Assembly (NCBI GenBank): GCA_002748285.1
Contig: PDSA01000028.1
Span: 1-64,000, forward strand
DNA: 64,000 bases
From: Rhodobacterales bacterium
GTDB lineage: Bacteria; Pseudomonadota; Alphaproteobacteria; Rhodobacterales; Rhodobacteraceae
Reading direction: 5' to 3'
Part shown: one piece after another, positions 20,181-26,567 of the stretch
Layout of the letters: every line of letters begins with the position of its first letter
How positions within the stretch are numbered: position 1 is the stretch's first letter
Translations under genes and position numbers: made by a program
The notes under the pieces: generated by a model
Told to the model about the DNA's origin: nothing
What the model saw: the letters and a program-made list of their open reading frames with translations, nothing else
Database searches by the model: none

Positions 20181-20507
20181 ATGCCGATGCCGCTTTTGGT
20201 TCGCCAAACACTTGCGAAATACGGGGATGAAACCTTTGAGGCTGTCGCGCATCGGCTGCGCGCGGCCCGGTTCGTTGCAAACATCAGCAAGGCAGAGATT
20301 TCCCGATCCAGTTGGTATGCCCCTGACTTGCAGCATATCGAGGCGGCGGAAGCCGGGCGTGTCATGCCCAACTATGCACTTTTGAGTTTTTATTGGCGCA
20401 GGTTGCGCCTTAATGACGAGTTTTTTGAGCGCGGCGTAGTCGACCATGTCCCAGCAGATATTGAAGACTTGCTGTTTGCGGCGCTTAAACCGTCCAGAAG
20501 AAAGTGA
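20181..20507 (+). CDS. Putative XRE-like regulator on the strand opposite to the early operon
   Basis: A 108-residue protein whose residues about 18-65 fit a Cro/CI-type helix-turn-helix (VAHRLRAARFVANISKAEIS, then a second helix pair ending VMPNYALLSFYWRRLRL). It reads rightward inside a region otherwise transcribed leftward and ends 4 bp from the convergent gene at 20512, so it would oppose leftward transcription. Just upstream a possible 18-codon leader (TTG at 20118, stop at 20174) has a good AAAAGGAG site. Confidence 0.65.
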   Translation: MPMPLLVRQTLAKYGDETFEAVAHRLRAARFVANISKAEISRSSWYAPDLQHIEAAEAGRVMPNYALLSFYWRRLRLNDEFFERGVVDHVPADIEDLLFAALKPSRRK

Positions 20508-20511
20508 GGTT

Positions 20512-20802
20512 TCATTGGTCATGCTCAAACCCGTCAATTCTATCCAGTAGTTCTTCTAGAGTGTTCCGCATCTCGCGCAGTGATCGTGTAGGATCGCAGC
20601 CTTCCGCGCGGGCCGTATTGATGCGTTGTAGAAAGTCGAAAACTTCCTGTCTTTCCAATCCGCCATCAATGCTGTCGTGGGTCGGATACCAAGACCCGGC
20701 TTGACACAGAAAGCGCCGGGCCGCTGAGCCGGGGTGCGCCTTCAGCGCCAGTTGCAAAATTTCGTCCTGAAATTTGGCAGATGTCTTATCAATGCAATCC
20801 AT
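20512..20802 (-). CDS. Phage early protein, unknown function
   Basis: A 96-residue, mostly helical protein starting MDCIDKTSAKFQDEILQLAL. The ATG at 20802 shares a base with the stop of the gene before it (TGATG), so I prefer this start over an in-frame one at 20892. The C-terminus is an amphipathic helix (REMRNTLEELLDRIDGFEHD). Confidence 0.65.
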   Translation of the reverse strand: MDCIDKTSAKFQDEILQLALKAHPGSAARRFLCQAGSWYPTHDSIDGGLERQEVFDFLQRINTARAEGCDPTRSLREMRNTLEELLDRIDGFEHDQ

Positions 20803-20993
20803 CACGCCACCTGCCGATCTGAGTTGGTGGATCTGGCCTGAAGGCGGTGCTGGCACACGGTTTGACCGCGTTCGGTCTTCAGTGCGGCCCATGCCAACAG
20901 GCGCAGGCTGGCTGTGTGTTCGGGACGTGGGTCGGTGATGATCGACCGGGCGTCTGTCTGTCGTTGTGGTGGGTTTTGAAAAAAAGTGTTCAT
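20802..20993 (-). CDS. First gene of the leftward early operon, unknown function
   Basis: A 63-residue basic protein (MNTFFQNPPQRQTDARS at the start). GGAGG lies 5 bases before the ATG at 20993, which decides the start. It stands in the place of lambda N, directly downstream of the leftward promoter and operators, and has an Arg-rich tail, but I see no firm antiterminator motif. Confidence 0.65.
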   Translation of the reverse strand: MNTFFQNPPQRQTDARSIITDPRPEHTASLRLLAWAALKTERGQTVCQHRLQARSTNSDRQVA

Positions 20994-21022
20994 ACTAGCC
21001 TCCATTATCGGACAACTAGCAG

Positions 21023-21066
21023 GGGACAAAAGTCCCTGTCAAGGTAAAATGAGGGACTTTTGTCCC
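21023..21066 (-). promoter_or_regulatory. Leftward early promoter with two repressor operators (PL/OL-like)
   Basis: Two palindromes of the form GGGAC-N4-GTCCC lie at 21023-21036 (centre AAAA) and 21053-21066 (centre TTTT), 30 bp apart. Between them, on the minus strand, is a perfect -35 box TTGACA (21042 down to 21037). The nearer operator covers the spacer, so bound repressor would block RNA polymerase. A -10 box is weak (GCTAGT at 16 bp spacing). Confidence 0.8.
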
Positions 21067-21076
21067 CTATTATTGA

Positions 21077-21427
21077 TTAGCAGGTTACAACGGCAAGGGT
21101 GGTTACTGTGGAATGAGTCGTTAGTTCGGGGAGAACTTTGCATCCCGAAACAGATTCGATGGCAGTGATATTGCGCTTGAGATAAGCTGGGGTAAGTTGT
21201 GTGCGGTCAGCGATGGTGGTTCCGAACGCTGCCCAGGTGTTCGGCTCGTTGGCTGATGTTCTAACGGTGACGGAGTAGCCTTCGACATTAACGATCTGAA
21301 CTGTATTCATATCAAGATTCGAACACGCAGACAGCGTAGATGATGCAATCAATGCGAGCATGGCGCTGGTTCGAATTGGATGTGTGCCTAGGGTTGAAAT
21401 CCGTTGACGCATTTCCTTCGTTCTCAT
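21077..21427 (-). CDS. Prophage lipoprotein in the immunity region
   Basis: A 116-residue protein with a basic N-terminus, a hydrophobic run (AMLALIASSTLSAC) and a lipobox LSAC near residue 34, so it should be lipidated and exported. The mature part is about 82 residues with two Cys near the C-terminus. It lies downstream of the repressor gene on the same strand (71 bp apart) and between the two operator pairs, so it is probably expressed in the lysogen. Lambda's rex genes and several superinfection-exclusion lipoproteins sit in comparable positions. The function is inferred from position only. Confidence 0.75.
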   Translation of the reverse strand: MRTKEMRQRISTLGTHPIRTSAMLALIASSTLSACSNLDMNTVQIVNVEGYSVTVRTSANEPNTWAAFGTTIADRTQLTPAYLKRNITAIESVSGCKVLPELTTHSTVTTLAVVTC

Positions 21428-21498
21428 ATTGTTCTCTTTGTTTGGAGGGTAAAAATTGGATGATGATTATAAGAAACTGTCTGTTAAGTTGATGGAAG

Positions 21499-21822
21499 TT
21501 AACGAGGTTTCGTCTTTTGTGAAGCAGCAAGACCTTTTCCGTAGGTCAGTAACTCATTCCGAAGCGATTCTGGTAAAGCGTTGTATAGAGAGACTATCTC
21601 AACTTGGGCTTCAAGTGCAGGATCGTTGACAAAGTCATCTAGAGATTGACCGAATGCCTTTGCCACGCGGCGGGCGTCCTCAACATTTGTTTTGGCGGTT
21701 TCGCGTTGTTTTAGTTTCTTCAGTTGCTCAACTGAAACACCCGCTTTTTCGGCCACTTGCGCTACCGAAAGCCCTGATTTTTCTAGGGCTTCTATAAATG
21801 CCTGTCTGAATGTTTTTTCCAT
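21499..21822 (-). CDS. Prophage repressor, XRE family (CI-like, short)
   Basis: A 107-residue protein with an N-terminal Cro/CI helix-turn-helix (FIEALEKSGLSVAQVAEKAGVSVEQLKKLKQ, about residues 9-40) and a short helical tail (EAQVEIVSLYNALPESLRNELL) likely used for dimerisation. It lacks the LexA-like protease domain of lambda CI, so induction would need another route. The start at 21822 is preferred; the frame is open to 21888, but that part covers operator DNA. It is transcribed leftward away from the right operator pair. Confidence 0.85.
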   Translation of the reverse strand: MEKTFRQAFIEALEKSGLSVAQVAEKAGVSVEQLKKLKQRETAKTNVEDARRVAKAFGQSLDDFVNDPALEAQVEIVSLYNALPESLRNELLTYGKGLAASQKTKPR

Positions 21823-21857
21823 GTCTTTTTTTACTTCAGTGGGTTCACATGAGATAG

Positions 21858-21895
21858 GGGACGATTGTCCCTTGACTAATGGGGACAAAAGTCCC
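21858..21895 (+). promoter_or_regulatory. Rightward early promoter with two repressor operators (PR/OR-like)
   Basis: Operators GGGAC-GATT-GTCCC (21858-21871) and GGGAC-AAAA-GTCCC (21882-21895) are the same palindrome as at the left pair, with 24 bp between centres. A -35 box TTGACT (21872-21877) starts right after the first operator. The second operator fills the spacer. A weak -10 (CTAAAT, 21895-21900) at 17 bp spacing would place the transcript start at or next to the ATG at 21908. Confidence 0.78.
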
Positions 21896-21898
21896 TAA

Positions 21899-22108
21899 AT
21901 GCAGATCATGACTGAACAAGATTTGATCCAGCAGGTAGAAAATTATTGCGAGGCCGCAGGGCTTGCACCTGCAACGCTGTGCCGAAAGGCAGTGGGCAAT
22001 AGTCGACTTTACAAGAACCTCATTGATGGAAAGGGTTGCACAATTCGCGTTGCTGCAAAGCTTCAGGAGTTTATTTCGGCGAACCCTCCGATGCGGGAGG
22101 CTGGCTGA
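21899..22108 (+). CDS. Cro-position small regulator
   Basis: A protein of 69 residues (66 if the second ATG at 21908 is used), starting four bases after the last operator. The segment YCEAAGLAPATLCRKAVGNSRLYKNLIDGKGCTIRVAAKLQEFI fits a compact helix-turn-helix of Cro or Arc size. Neither ATG has a ribosome-binding site, so the message may be leaderless. It is the first rightward gene, as cro is in lambda. Confidence 0.7.
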   Translation: MQIMTEQDLIQQVENYCEAAGLAPATLCRKAVGNSRLYKNLIDGKGCTIRVAAKLQEFISANPPMREAG

Positions 22109-22338
22109 TGGCTAATACCCACGCTACTGTTCAAGAGATCACTAGCAAGTATGATGCTGCTGGTCGGCGTTTTGATACAACGCTCGCTCAATATCTGCCG
22201 CAGCCTAAAGTTGGTCAAGAGTGCGCTCCTCGAAATCGTCGGCCCATTCCAGCAAAGCTTTATAACCGGGGCGCATCTCAATGTCGTCAGGGCCATATCC
22301 GTCGGCGCTTTCTCGGATGGCTTCGGAGAGTGCTGTGA
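22108..22338 (+). CDS. Small phage protein coupled to the Cro-position gene (doubtful)
   Basis: A 76-residue frame whose ATG shares a base with the preceding stop (TGATG). The first half (MANTHATVQEITSKYDAAGR) looks protein-like; the second half is Arg-rich and overlaps a sensible small frame on the other strand (22205-22345). Either may be the true gene. Confidence 0.4.
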   Translation: MANTHATVQEITSKYDAAGRRFDTTLAQYLPQPKVGQECAPRNRRPIPAKLYNRGASQCRQGHIRRRFLGWLRRVL

Positions 22339-22345
22339 TGAGCAT
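22205..22345 (-). CDS. Possible 46-residue acidic protein on the minus strand
   Basis: Starts MLITALSEAIRESADGYGPD and ends EERTLDQL. The composition (acidic, helical, with a balanced codon pattern) is that of a real small phage protein. No good ribosome-binding site is near (GGAAT lies about 20 bases away). It lies antisense to the frame at 22108-22338. Confidence 0.4.
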   Translation of the reverse strand: MLITALSEAIRESADGYGPDDIEMRPGYKALLEWADDFEERTLDQL

Positions 22346-22393
22346 TTGGGGTTCATCAAAATTCTATTCCTTTCGTTTTCTTGGGGGTGTTTG

Positions 22394-22579
22394 ATGGTTG
22401 ATATTCGCGCCGCCGATCAGGAAACCATCGTTCGCCTGCAATCCGATTTGCGGCGCTTGGGTGATGCGTTTGAGCGCAAGGCCGCAAGGGCTGATCGGCT
22501 GGAAAAAGAGAACTTGGCGCTGCGCATGCGGTTGATCCGTCTGCGGCGTTTTTCTGGTGTTCGCGGGGTTTCGGCATGA
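22394..22579 (+). CDS. Small coiled-coil phage protein
   Basis: A 61-residue protein, almost wholly one charged helix (IVRLQSDLRRLGDAFERKAA, then RADRLEKENLALRMRLIRLR) with heptad-like leucines, ending in an Arg-rich tail. GGGGGT precedes the ATG at 22394. It ends one base from the convergent gene at 22581. It probably multimerises; the role is unknown. Confidence 0.6.
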   Translation: MVDIRAADQETIVRLQSDLRRLGDAFERKAARADRLEKENLALRMRLIRLRRFSGVRGVSA

Positions 22580-22580
22580 C

Positions 22581-22751
22581 CTATTCCCGCGCGATTAGCT
22601 TGTTTGCCAGATCAATGCGCGTGCGCAGGGCGTCATTCTGGGCGCGGGCGTCCTGGTATAGCCCTGCCGGGTTCTCAATCTCTTGGTCCAAATCCTCAAA
22701 GAACAGCTTGAGCTTTGCGGGATCGCGGAATTCTTCAAGTTCATCGGTCAT
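22581..22751 (-). CDS. Small acidic phage protein, minus strand
   Basis: A 56-residue protein, MTDELEEFRDPAKLKLFFED at the start, highly acidic then helical. AAGGACT lies 7 bases before the ATG. It is transcribed against the surrounding early genes and converges on the coiled-coil gene. No family recognised. Confidence 0.55.
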   Translation of the reverse strand: MTDELEEFRDPAKLKLFFEDLDQEIENPAGLYQDARAQNDALRTRIDLANKLIARE

Positions 22752-22867
22752 TCGTTTTGAGTCCTTGTCGTTTGGCCGGTGGGGCGGGGCGATTCGATTG
22801 GCGCGGCTCGCCCCGCATCGCTTTTTTATGGCAAGCGCGGCTGGATTCAAAGGAAACGAGGTTTCCC

Positions 22868-23308
22868 ATGTCTAATCATGTAACGCGAGGCATTTTTGAT
22901 GGATTGGTCCGGCGCGCAGGTGGTGTTGAAACGGTCGCGGCGGTTCTAGAGGCCCGTTATGGCAAAGGTTGCAAGGGCACCATTAGTAAGATGTGTTCCG
23001 GTCAGATTGGTGTCACCATTGATGCGGCTATCGCGGTGGAAGACTTTGTTGGCGCATTCCCGATCACCAATCGTATGTTTGAGCGCACCGAACGCGAGGG
23101 GGTGCGCATTGACTGTTTGCGGTCATTGGCGGCAAAAAGCACTGTCGCCAGTGGGCGGGCTCATGCAGCACTTATTCGAGCGTTTTCACATCTGAGCGCT
23201 GACCCTGAATGCCTAACGCCAGAAGAGCGGGCAGAGGTCATCGCAGAAATGCGCGCGGCCCGTCAGGTTCTGACTGACATCATTGATGCAGCGGAGGTTG
23301 CGGGATGA
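22868..23308 (+). CDS. Phage early protein, possible regulator
   Basis: A 146-residue protein starting MSNHVTRGIFDGLVRRAGGV with a well-placed GAGG site. The N-terminal region (VRRAGGVETVAAVLEARYGKGCKGTISKMCSGQIGVTI) has the spacing of a DNA-binding helical domain in which a KGTISKMCSG helix would be the recognition helix, similar in layout to CII-like or toxin-regulator proteins. The C-terminal half is helical (ECLTPEERAEVIAEMRAARQVL). Position after the Cro-type gene suits a CII role; this is inference. Confidence 0.65.
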   Translation: MSNHVTRGIFDGLVRRAGGVETVAAVLEARYGKGCKGTISKMCSGQIGVTIDAAIAVEDFVGAFPITNRMFERTEREGVRIDCLRSLAAKSTVASGRAHAALIRAFSHLSADPECLTPEERAEVIAEMRAARQVLTDIIDAAEVAG

Positions 23309-23313
23309 TCGGG

Positions 23314-23640
23314 TTAGTCTTTGTCTTTTCTGCGCAATACGTCGATAAGTTTGGCGTCAGGGTTGAGAATGCACCCAGCTGTCACAATGGCATAGAGCCC
23401 GGCGATGCTGGCTTCGAACGGAAGCTTTTCGGTGACATCTTTTGCGGCAGCTCCGGCTATCATTCCCCACACCAAAGTATAGACCGCCCCGCTTGCTCGT
23501 TTGTCTTTTTGCAGCACTGTAATTGTAGTGCTGCACGTCAAATTGCCCGATATTTCTGCAAATGCCTCCAGTTCGTTAAATTCATTCGCCGTCGCTTCGC
23601 TGGCTGTCAGCAGTGCAGCGATCAGGGCAAGTTTGTGCAT
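23314..23640 (-). CDS. Exported small protein, HdeA-like
   Basis: A 108-residue protein with a clear signal peptide (MHKLALIAALLTASEATA, cut before NEF). The mature part has two Cys about 58 residues apart (LTCSTT and AGCILNPDAKLIDVL), the Cys arrangement and C-terminal CxxNP pattern of HdeA/HdeB acid-stress chaperones. It is read opposite to its neighbours, a typical placement for a cargo (moron) gene expressed by the lysogen. The HdeA link is from pattern memory and moderately sure. Confidence 0.65.
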   Translation of the reverse strand: MHKLALIAALLTASEATANEFNELEAFAEISGNLTCSTTITVLQKDKRASGAVYTLVWGMIAGAAAKDVTEKLPFEASIAGLYAIVTAGCILNPDAKLIDVLRRKDKD

Positions 23641-23717
23641 TTGAAATCCCCATCCGTCGTTCGATCTGTGATCGACACTATGCAGGGTGGGTTGGCGTTG
23701 TCTAGGGAGATGGCGGT

Positions 23718-24251
23718 ATGATTGGGTATTCAACGTGCATGGCCCGTCCCTTTCACTTGTGGGCATCCGGTTTCACCCGGCGCTGGCATATGAATGCGGC
23801 TTTGTCCGGTGTTGATGATTTCAACTGTGCGCATCAGGGGTGGTGCGCAATGTTGGTGATCGCTCTGTTTCCCAACCATTCAATCGAGCTTCTGCGGGCT
23901 GCTGTGACGCATGATGCGGCTGAATTCGTGGTTGGTGACCTGTCACAAACCTTCAAGGCAGTGGGTGGTGGCTTGGTTGATGATCATGCGGCGCTGGAAG
24001 GTGACGTGCTGCGTCAAATGGGTCTTGCCTGTGATTTGAGCGAGTTCGAGCAGCGTTGCCTGAAGCTGATCGATCGTCTGGACGCGGTTCTGTTTGTCCA
24101 GCTGCGCGCCCCGCAAGAAGCCCGCCGTAATGGCTGGCCGGAGGTTCAGGACTGGTGCCTGGCTGAAGCGGACCAGTTGGGCTGCGGTGTGGCGGTTGCG
24201 GGGCTGTTCTGGGATTCAGAGTGTCTGGCATATGATGGGGGTGCGGCATGA
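23718..24251 (+). CDS. HD-domain phosphohydrolase (YfbR-like)
   Basis: A 177-residue metal-dependent hydrolase. The HD-superfamily residues appear as RRWHMN (first His), HQGWCAML, and the THDAAEFVVGD segment (His-Asp pair near residue 66), followed by a later Asp in LIDRLDAVLF. Related phage enzymes dephosphorylate (deoxy)nucleoside monophosphates, so it may adjust nucleotide pools for phage replication. AGGGAG precedes the ATG at 23718. It overlaps the next gene by 4 bases. Confidence 0.85.
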   Translation: MIGYSTCMARPFHLWASGFTRRWHMNAALSGVDDFNCAHQGWCAMLVIALFPNHSIELLRAAVTHDAAEFVVGDLSQTFKAVGGGLVDDHAALEGDVLRQMGLACDLSEFEQRCLKLIDRLDAVLFVQLRAPQEARRNGWPEVQDWCLAEADQLGCGVAVAGLFWDSECLAYDGGAA

Positions 24252-24523
24252 GCCTTGACGACCAAAATACCAATCAGATTATTGAGCAAGACATTGACCC
24301 GCTCGCCTGTCGGGCGCTCTGGTGCGCTGTGATCAAAGAACAGTTGCGCGTGGCGAAGTTGCCAGATTGGGGTAATGGTCATGCGAAGCCTTACGAAGTG
24401 ATCAGTGCTCGGCGATGGTTTGGGTCGCGTGATTTCTTTGCGGTTTGTGCCTTGGCCGGGCTGGATGGTGTTTGGGTTTTGTTAGGTGTTCGCCGACAGT
24501 TGCAGATGGCGGGGGTGGCATGA
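24248..24523 (+). CDS. Phage early protein, unknown function
   Basis: A 91-residue protein with DPLACRALWCAVIKEQLRVA and SARRWFGSRDFFAVCALAG, a pattern I recall from uncharacterised Rhodobacterales prophage genes next to methyltransferases. Start and stop each overlap a neighbour by 4 bases, so it is within a tightly coupled operon. Two aromatic-rich helices suggest a small helical, possibly DNA- or protein-binding, fold. Confidence 0.7.
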   Translation: MSLDDQNTNQIIEQDIDPLACRALWCAVIKEQLRVAKLPDWGNGHAKPYEVISARRWFGSRDFFAVCALAGLDGVWVLLGVRRQLQMAGVA

Positions 24524-25326
24524 TGGGTATTCAGCGCGACATCACCATCGGCGACTGCCGCCTGATCTTGGGCGATATGCGCGATGTGCTGCCTGCGCTG
24601 GGGGTGCGGGCCAAGCTGTGCTTATCTGACCCACCCTATCGCATCACGGCGGGCGGTAACAGCACGGGTGAAATGGGCGGTTGTTTCGCCAAGGATGCTT
24701 ATGACAATTCGGGCAAGTTGTTCGACATGGTCGAATGGGCCGATATGGCCCCGCTGATCTATGGCGCGCTGGCTGATGATGCTGATGCCATCATCATGGC
24801 GTCAGATCGGGAGGAAGGTGCGGCCCGCGCTGCGTTTGATGTGGCTGGTTTTGGCTTTCACCGCCTGCTGGTCTGGGATAAGATCACGGCCACGCCAAAC
24901 CGTTGGTATATGCCGAACTGCGAATTCGGGCTGTATCTCTATAAGGGCCGGGCCCGGCGCATCACCGATTGTTCGTCAAAAGCATTGATCCGCTGCCCGC
25001 AACAGGATGTGTCGCACCTGTATTTTGGCGCTGATGTGCTGCCCGATCAGCGCCGCCCCCATGCAACGGAAAAGCCCGTGGCCTTGATGGCGCATTGGAT
25101 GGGCAATTCGACTGATCCGGGTGATCTGGTCATAGATCCTTTCATGGGGTCTGGGTCCACCATTGTGGCTGCAGCCCGCATAGGCCGCGCCGCCATCGGG
25201 ATCGAGAAAGACCCAAAATGGTTTGATGTGGCCTGCGCCCGTGTCGCAGAGGTGGCAGAGCGCAGCCAGATGGAATTGCCCGGCAGCGGGCCTGTAAGCG
25301 CCCAGCAGGAGGCTTTGGCGCTATGA
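24520..25326 (+). CDS. DNA methyltransferase (N6-adenine or N4-cytosine, beta-type motif order)
   Basis: A 268-residue enzyme with the catalytic motif DPPY near residue 37 and the SAM-binding motif DPFMGSGST near residue 208, i.e. motif IV before motif I, the beta-class order. The target base cannot be fixed by eye. No restriction endonuclease gene is adjacent, so it is an orphan enzyme, probably protecting phage DNA or tuning expression. It overlaps both neighbours by 4 bases. Confidence 0.9.
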   Translation: MMGIQRDITIGDCRLILGDMRDVLPALGVRAKLCLSDPPYRITAGGNSTGEMGGCFAKDAYDNSGKLFDMVEWADMAPLIYGALADDADAIIMASDREEGAARAAFDVAGFGFHRLLVWDKITATPNRWYMPNCEFGLYLYKGRARRITDCSSKALIRCPQQDVSHLYFGADVLPDQRRPHATEKPVALMAHWMGNSTDPGDLVIDPFMGSGSTIVAAARIGRAAIGIEKDPKWFDVACARVAEVAERSQMELPGSGPVSAQQEALAL

Positions 25327-25715
25327 CCTTGCTGCTATCTGCAACCGAGAATGCCGTGGCGCGGCAATTTGTGCCGGAGGACTTCCGGGTTTTTGCTCAT
25401 CAGGAATTGGCGGTGTCCAGCCCATGGCGGTCCGGGGTCTGCTTTAACTCATCCTGTGGGGCGGTGTTTGAGTCGCGCCGCAGCTGGCAGATTTACTGCT
25501 GCACCGCCTGTGAGCGCGCGGGCAGTGCAAAGTTGCGCAAATGGGGTCATCGCATGGCCCTGTCGGCGCTGGTCTGGCGCATGGGCAAGTATGAAAGACA
25601 TGATGCGGGTATCCGCGATCTGACCCGCGCCGCACGGCGGCATGTGACGTATGTGCAACCTGCATGGTTGGCAGATCGGCAAGCCCGCGCTGCGCGGCAA
25701 GGGGGTGCTTCATGA
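25323..25715 (+). CDS. Phage protein with a possible zinc-binding site
   Basis: A 130-residue protein whose middle carries Cys pairs (VCFNSSCGAVF, then YCCTACERAG) that could form a zinc ribbon, followed by a basic helical tail rich in Arg and Ala. It is coupled by 4-base overlaps to the methyltransferase before and the putative replication gene after. Function unknown; a DNA-related role fits. Confidence 0.7.
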   Translation: MTLLLSATENAVARQFVPEDFRVFAHQELAVSSPWRSGVCFNSSCGAVFESRRSWQIYCCTACERAGSAKLRKWGHRMALSALVWRMGKYERHDAGIRDLTRAARRHVTYVQPAWLADRQARAARQGGAS

Positions 25716-26356
25716 CGGCCTTATGTGTCATCGGCCCTGTCGATCTTGACCAGTTGCCCGAATATCCCATCGAACCGGATGCACGGCTTGATAGCCATGA
25801 GTTTCTTCGTTGGGAATTTGGCCGCTGGCTGGCTTCTGACATGCGCTGGAATGGAACGCATGAATGTAAGTCTATGTGGTTTGATCTTGTCAATCTGGCC
25901 TATCGGGAAACGCCGGTTGGCACCTTGCCCAAAGACCAGAAGCGGCTGGCCAGAATGATCCAGCCGGTGGTTGATCGGGATCACTTCGACGCATTGTGTG
26001 CTTTGGAATATGGTCCGCTGCATGGTTGGGTTCCGTGCCGGTCTGGTGACGAAATTCGCCTGATGCACCCCGTAGTGACGCGCATCGTGCTGTTGGCCTT
26101 TGCGAGCCGCGCCAATCACACGGCGCGAGTCGAGGCGGCATCACAGGCGCGTAGGCTGAAGCGTCTGACGGATGATGTGATGCAGCTGGCCCCGAATATC
26201 GCTGAAGACTCGCGCAGGATTCGGTTTATCGACGCCGCAATCCAAGATCGGATCGCGGCGCGTGGTGGAGAGCGCCGCACAGCTGAAGACCTCCACTTCG
26301 CTATACAGGCGTGTGCGAGCAAAGCCCGCGAGGGGGGGTTCCCTGAAAAGCGTTAA
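25712..26356 (+). CDS. Putative phage replication protein (DUF1376-like N-terminus)
   Basis: A 214-residue protein. The N-terminal part (HEFLRWEFGRWLASDMRWNG, then MWFDLVNLAYRETPVGTLPKD) resembles the winged-helix-like start of DUF1376 and other phage replication initiators. The C-terminal third is a charged helix. It starts at 25712 (4-base overlap). It is directly followed by phased repeats (26356-26417) that look like initiator-binding iterons, supporting the replication role. Confidence 0.55.
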   Translation: MTALCVIGPVDLDQLPEYPIEPDARLDSHEFLRWEFGRWLASDMRWNGTHECKSMWFDLVNLAYRETPVGTLPKDQKRLARMIQPVVDRDHFDALCALEYGPLHGWVPCRSGDEIRLMHPVVTRIVLLAFASRANHTARVEAASQARRLKRLTDDVMQLAPNIAEDSRRIRFIDAAIQDRIAARGGERRTAEDLHFAIQACASKAREGGFPEKR

Positions 26357-26417
26357 TCAATGTCTATCAATGTCCAATAGACACTAACCGACAGTCACGG
26401 ACACTAAGTTAGTGTCC
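26356..26417. repeat. Phased short repeats, candidate phage replication origin
   Basis: ATCAATGTC occurs at 26356 and 26366, exactly 10 bp apart. ACACTAA occurs at 26381 and 26401, exactly 20 bp apart, the second as half of a perfect palindrome GGACACTAA-G-TTAGTGTCC (26399-26417). Helical phasing right after a probable initiator gene suggests an origin. The following 150 bp to the next gene are without a supported gene, though a 19-codon frame starts at 26440. Confidence 0.5.
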
Positions 26418-26567
26418 ACATCGAGAAGGATAATGACAATGAAAAGAAAAGGAAAATTACGTTGGCGCACCACTACAGATGACTGTGCCTGTGAATAAGG
26501 GTGGAATTGCAGAGAGTGGCCATCAAGCAGCAAGGCGGTATGGCAGCCAAAAGAAGGGAGATGGGCG

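Noticed and set aside
20064..20537. A 157-codon minus-strand frame overlapping the XRE-like gene.
   Set aside because: The plus-strand frame has a coherent helix-turn-helix pattern; the minus frame lacks any, though the leftward operon does pass through.
21458..21628. A plus-strand frame antisense to the repressor C-terminus.
   Set aside because: It looks protein-like at first but overlaps the well-supported repressor tail and has no ribosome-binding site.
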